NCBI GenBank assembly: GCA_015232795.1
Contig: JADFYX010000100.1
Location: 1 to 8,164, forward strand
Source: Magnetococcales bacterium
GTDB lineage: Bacteria; Pseudomonadota; Magnetococcia; Magnetococcales; JADFYX01
Length of the DNA: 8,164 nt
Direction: 5' to 3'
Both the position numbers and the translations under genes were made by a program. Below, one piece after another: positions 6,904-8,164 of this stretch (position 1 is the stretch's first letter; every line of letters begins with the position of its first letter). The notes beneath the pieces are model-generated. The model did not search any database and was not told the DNA's origin. It saw only the letters and a list, made by a program, of their open reading frames with translations.

Positions 6904-7971
6904 TCAGCTATTTACAGAACTTGTATCACCAGACTCTCTTTCACCCTTTAGCTGACCACAAGCAGCTTGAATATCTTCCCCTCTGCGTTCTCTAATAACC
7001 GTAACCAAACCAGTATTACCAACTATGTTTTGAAATTCCTCAATTTTTTGTGCTGATGATGGTTTGTAAGGTGTTCCAGGCCATGGGTTAAAGGGAATTA
7101 AGTTGACTTTTGATGGTATGCCTTTTAGATATTTAACCAACATTCTGGCATCATCTGGGGAGTCATTGATGCCGTCCAACATTACATATTCCCAGGTTAT
7201 ACTTCTGTTGCCTTTAAGTGGATACTCCTTGGCTCCCTTACGTAAAGCAGCTAAATTATATTTTTTATTTATGGGTACTAATTGATCTCGTACATCATCT
7301 CTAACACTATGCAGTGATATAGCCAGATTAATGCCAAGATCATAACCTGCTTGCACCATTTTTGGCACAACACCAGAGGTGGAGAGAGTGATCTTTCTCG
7401 TGCCAATTGCCAAACCAGAGCTATCAAGAATAATCTTAACAGCTTTTGCAACCGCTGCATAATTATGGAGAGGTTCTCCCATGCCCATAAGAACAATATT
7501 GGTTAACCTCTGCCCTCTTGCCTCTACTTGAGACCTTGCAAATGTGACCTGCTCTACAATTTCTGATGTGGTTAAATTTCTTACCAGTTTTTGTGTTCCG
7601 GTAAAACAAAACGGACAAGCCAAACTACAGCCTACTTGGGACGAAACACACAGAGTGCCCCGCTCTTCCTCTGGTATATATACTGTTTCCACCTGCTGAC
7701 CATCTGTAAAAGAGAGCAACCATTTTTCTGTACCATCTTTAGACATCTGTCGGGACTGCACTGTTGGAGAGAGCGGTTGACACACCTCTTCCAACTTGGC
7801 TCTAAAGAGCTTTGAGAGATCTGTCATGTCACTTACATCATTTACCAACTTTACATACAACCACGACCATAGCTGTTTTGCACGAAATGGTTTTTCTCCC
7901 CAATCATCAACAATTAAGGTGTTAAGCTCTTCACGGCTTAAACTGGTAAGTCTAATGGTTTTTTCTTTCAT
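6904..7971 (-). CDS. rlmN: 23S rRNA (adenine2503-C2)/tRNA (adenine37-C2) methyltransferase RlmN, radical SAM
   Basis: The protein is 355 residues, read from the ATG complementary to 7969-7971 to the TGA complementary to 6904-6906. The radical-SAM cluster is Cys115-x3-Cys119-x2-Cys122 in QVGCSLACPFC. Cys108 in LCVSSQVGC, seven residues before the first cluster Cys, matches the RlmN cysteine that becomes methylated. Cys338 in QAACGQL matches the second catalytic cysteine. GMGEP (163-167) and the N-terminal FRAKQLWSWLY are family hallmarks. The enzyme uses two SAM molecules to make 2-methyladenosine at 23S A2503 and tRNA A37, supporting translational fidelity. All key cysteines are present, so it should be active. 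Length is typical, slightly shorter than the E. coli enzyme. A weak CAGGA lies about 11 bases before the start. The gene converges on the GT41 gene and appears unrelated to it. CFTGTQKLVRNL and IPFNPWPGTPY resemble alphaproteobacterial RlmN. Confidence 0.97.
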   Translation of the reverse strand: MKEKTIRLTSLSREELNTLIVDDWGEKPFRAKQLWSWLYVKLVNDVSDMTDLSKLFRAKLEEVCQPLSPTVQSRQMSKDGTEKWLLSFTDGQQVETVYIPEEERGTLCVSSQVGCSLACPFCFTGTQKLVRNLTTSEIVEQVTFARSQVEARGQRLTNIVLMGMGEPLHNYAAVAKAVKIILDSSGLAIGTRKITLSTSGVVPKMVQAGYDLGINLAISLHSVRDDVRDQLVPINKKYNLAALRKGAKEYPLKGNRSITWEYVMLDGINDSPDDARMLVKYLKGIPSKVNLIPFNPWPGTPYKPSSAQKIEEFQNIVGNTGLVTVIRERRGEDIQAACGQLKGERESGDTSSVNS

Positions 7972-8000
7972 GCTTTGTAACTATCCTGAAGATCTAAAAC

Positions 8001-8035
8001 AAAGAGCATAAGAAGATTGCCCCCTTATGCTCTTT
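8001..8035 (-). terminator. 12-bp perfect stem-loop just upstream of rlmN
   Basis: AAAGAGCATAAG (8001-8012) and CTTATGCTCTTT (8024-8035) are exact reverse complements with an 11-base loop. Read on the - strand, the stem runs into TTTGTTTTAG, a reasonable U-tract; on the + strand only four T are available. It would therefore terminate a - strand gene lying to the right of the window. It sits 30 bases upstream of the rlmN start, so an attenuator in the rlmN leader is the alternative. Confidence 0.6.
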
Positions 8036-8098
8036 TATCGTTAGAATAGCCGTTCTAATTTTAAAAATTTTTATTTAAAAATCAAAAGATAGAACCTT

Positions 8099-8119
8099 GG
8101 GAGGGCTTGCAGTCCCCCT
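8099..8119. repeat. GC-rich hairpin in AT-rich DNA, possibly a degenerate REP-like element
   Basis: The segment GGGAGGGCTTGCAGTCCCCCT folds on itself with a 3-base loop, with G-C pairs, two G-T wobbles and one A-C mismatch. It is followed by a second C-run (8122-8126). The sharp base-composition contrast with the flanking A/T tracts resembles small extragenic palindromes dispersed in many genomes. A single copy in this window cannot show that it is repeated. Confidence 0.35.
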
Positions 8120-8164
8120 AACCCCCTCGCTTTTGAATATTAAAAACAAAGAAAAAAGAAAAAC

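Noticed and set aside
6904..7971. Cfr-type antibiotic resistance methyltransferase instead of RlmN
   Set aside because: The sequence has RlmN hallmarks (LCVSSQVGC, GMGEP, QAACGQL) and resembles proteobacterial RlmN throughout. No mobile or resistance context is present.
8114..8126. G-quadruplex or telomere-like GGGGGTTAGGGGG on the - strand
   Set aside because: Only two G-runs occur on that strand; four are needed for an intramolecular quadruplex.

Overview
The window holds three protein genes in an AT-rich chromosome. The RlmN sequence (CFTGTQKLVRNL after the radical-SAM cysteines, IPFNPWPGTPY later) looks alphaproteobacterial or like a relative such as the Magnetococcia. This is motif recognition only, and no rRNA or other marker is present to confirm it.

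Layout. (1) Bases 2-3631, + strand: a very large TPR-CHAT protein whose 5' end lies outside the window. The reading frame is open from base 2, so the ATG at 245 is not the true start. It carries a degenerate CHAT-like domain at the N-terminal side, about eleven TPR repeats, a charged linker and a C-terminal CHAT protease domain with an intact His/Cys dyad. (2) Bases 3632-4365 (or 4428): about 0.75 kb of AT-rich non-coding DNA with three perfect inverted repeats. Two have 18-bp arms, and one of these sits between 12-bp direct repeats. (3) Bases 4429-6837, + strand: a nine-TPR glycosyltransferase of the OGT/SPINDLY family (GT41). (4) Bases 6904-7971, - strand, convergent with the previous gene: rlmN, the radical-SAM 23S rRNA/tRNA adenine-C2 methyltransferase. 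(5) The right edge is non-coding, with a 12-bp stem-loop just upstream of rlmN and a GC-rich hairpin inside AT-rich DNA.

The first two genes share a plan: a TPR scaffold joined to a protein-modifying enzyme (a caspase-fold protease and a probable protein glycosyltransferase). The long gap between them argues against a simple operon, so a functional link is speculative. RlmN is housekeeping and probably unrelated. The most unusual observations are the apparent second, catalytically dead CHAT-like module in the TPR-CHAT protein, the changed UDP-binding motif in the GT41 enzyme, and the paired perfect inverted repeats between the two genes.
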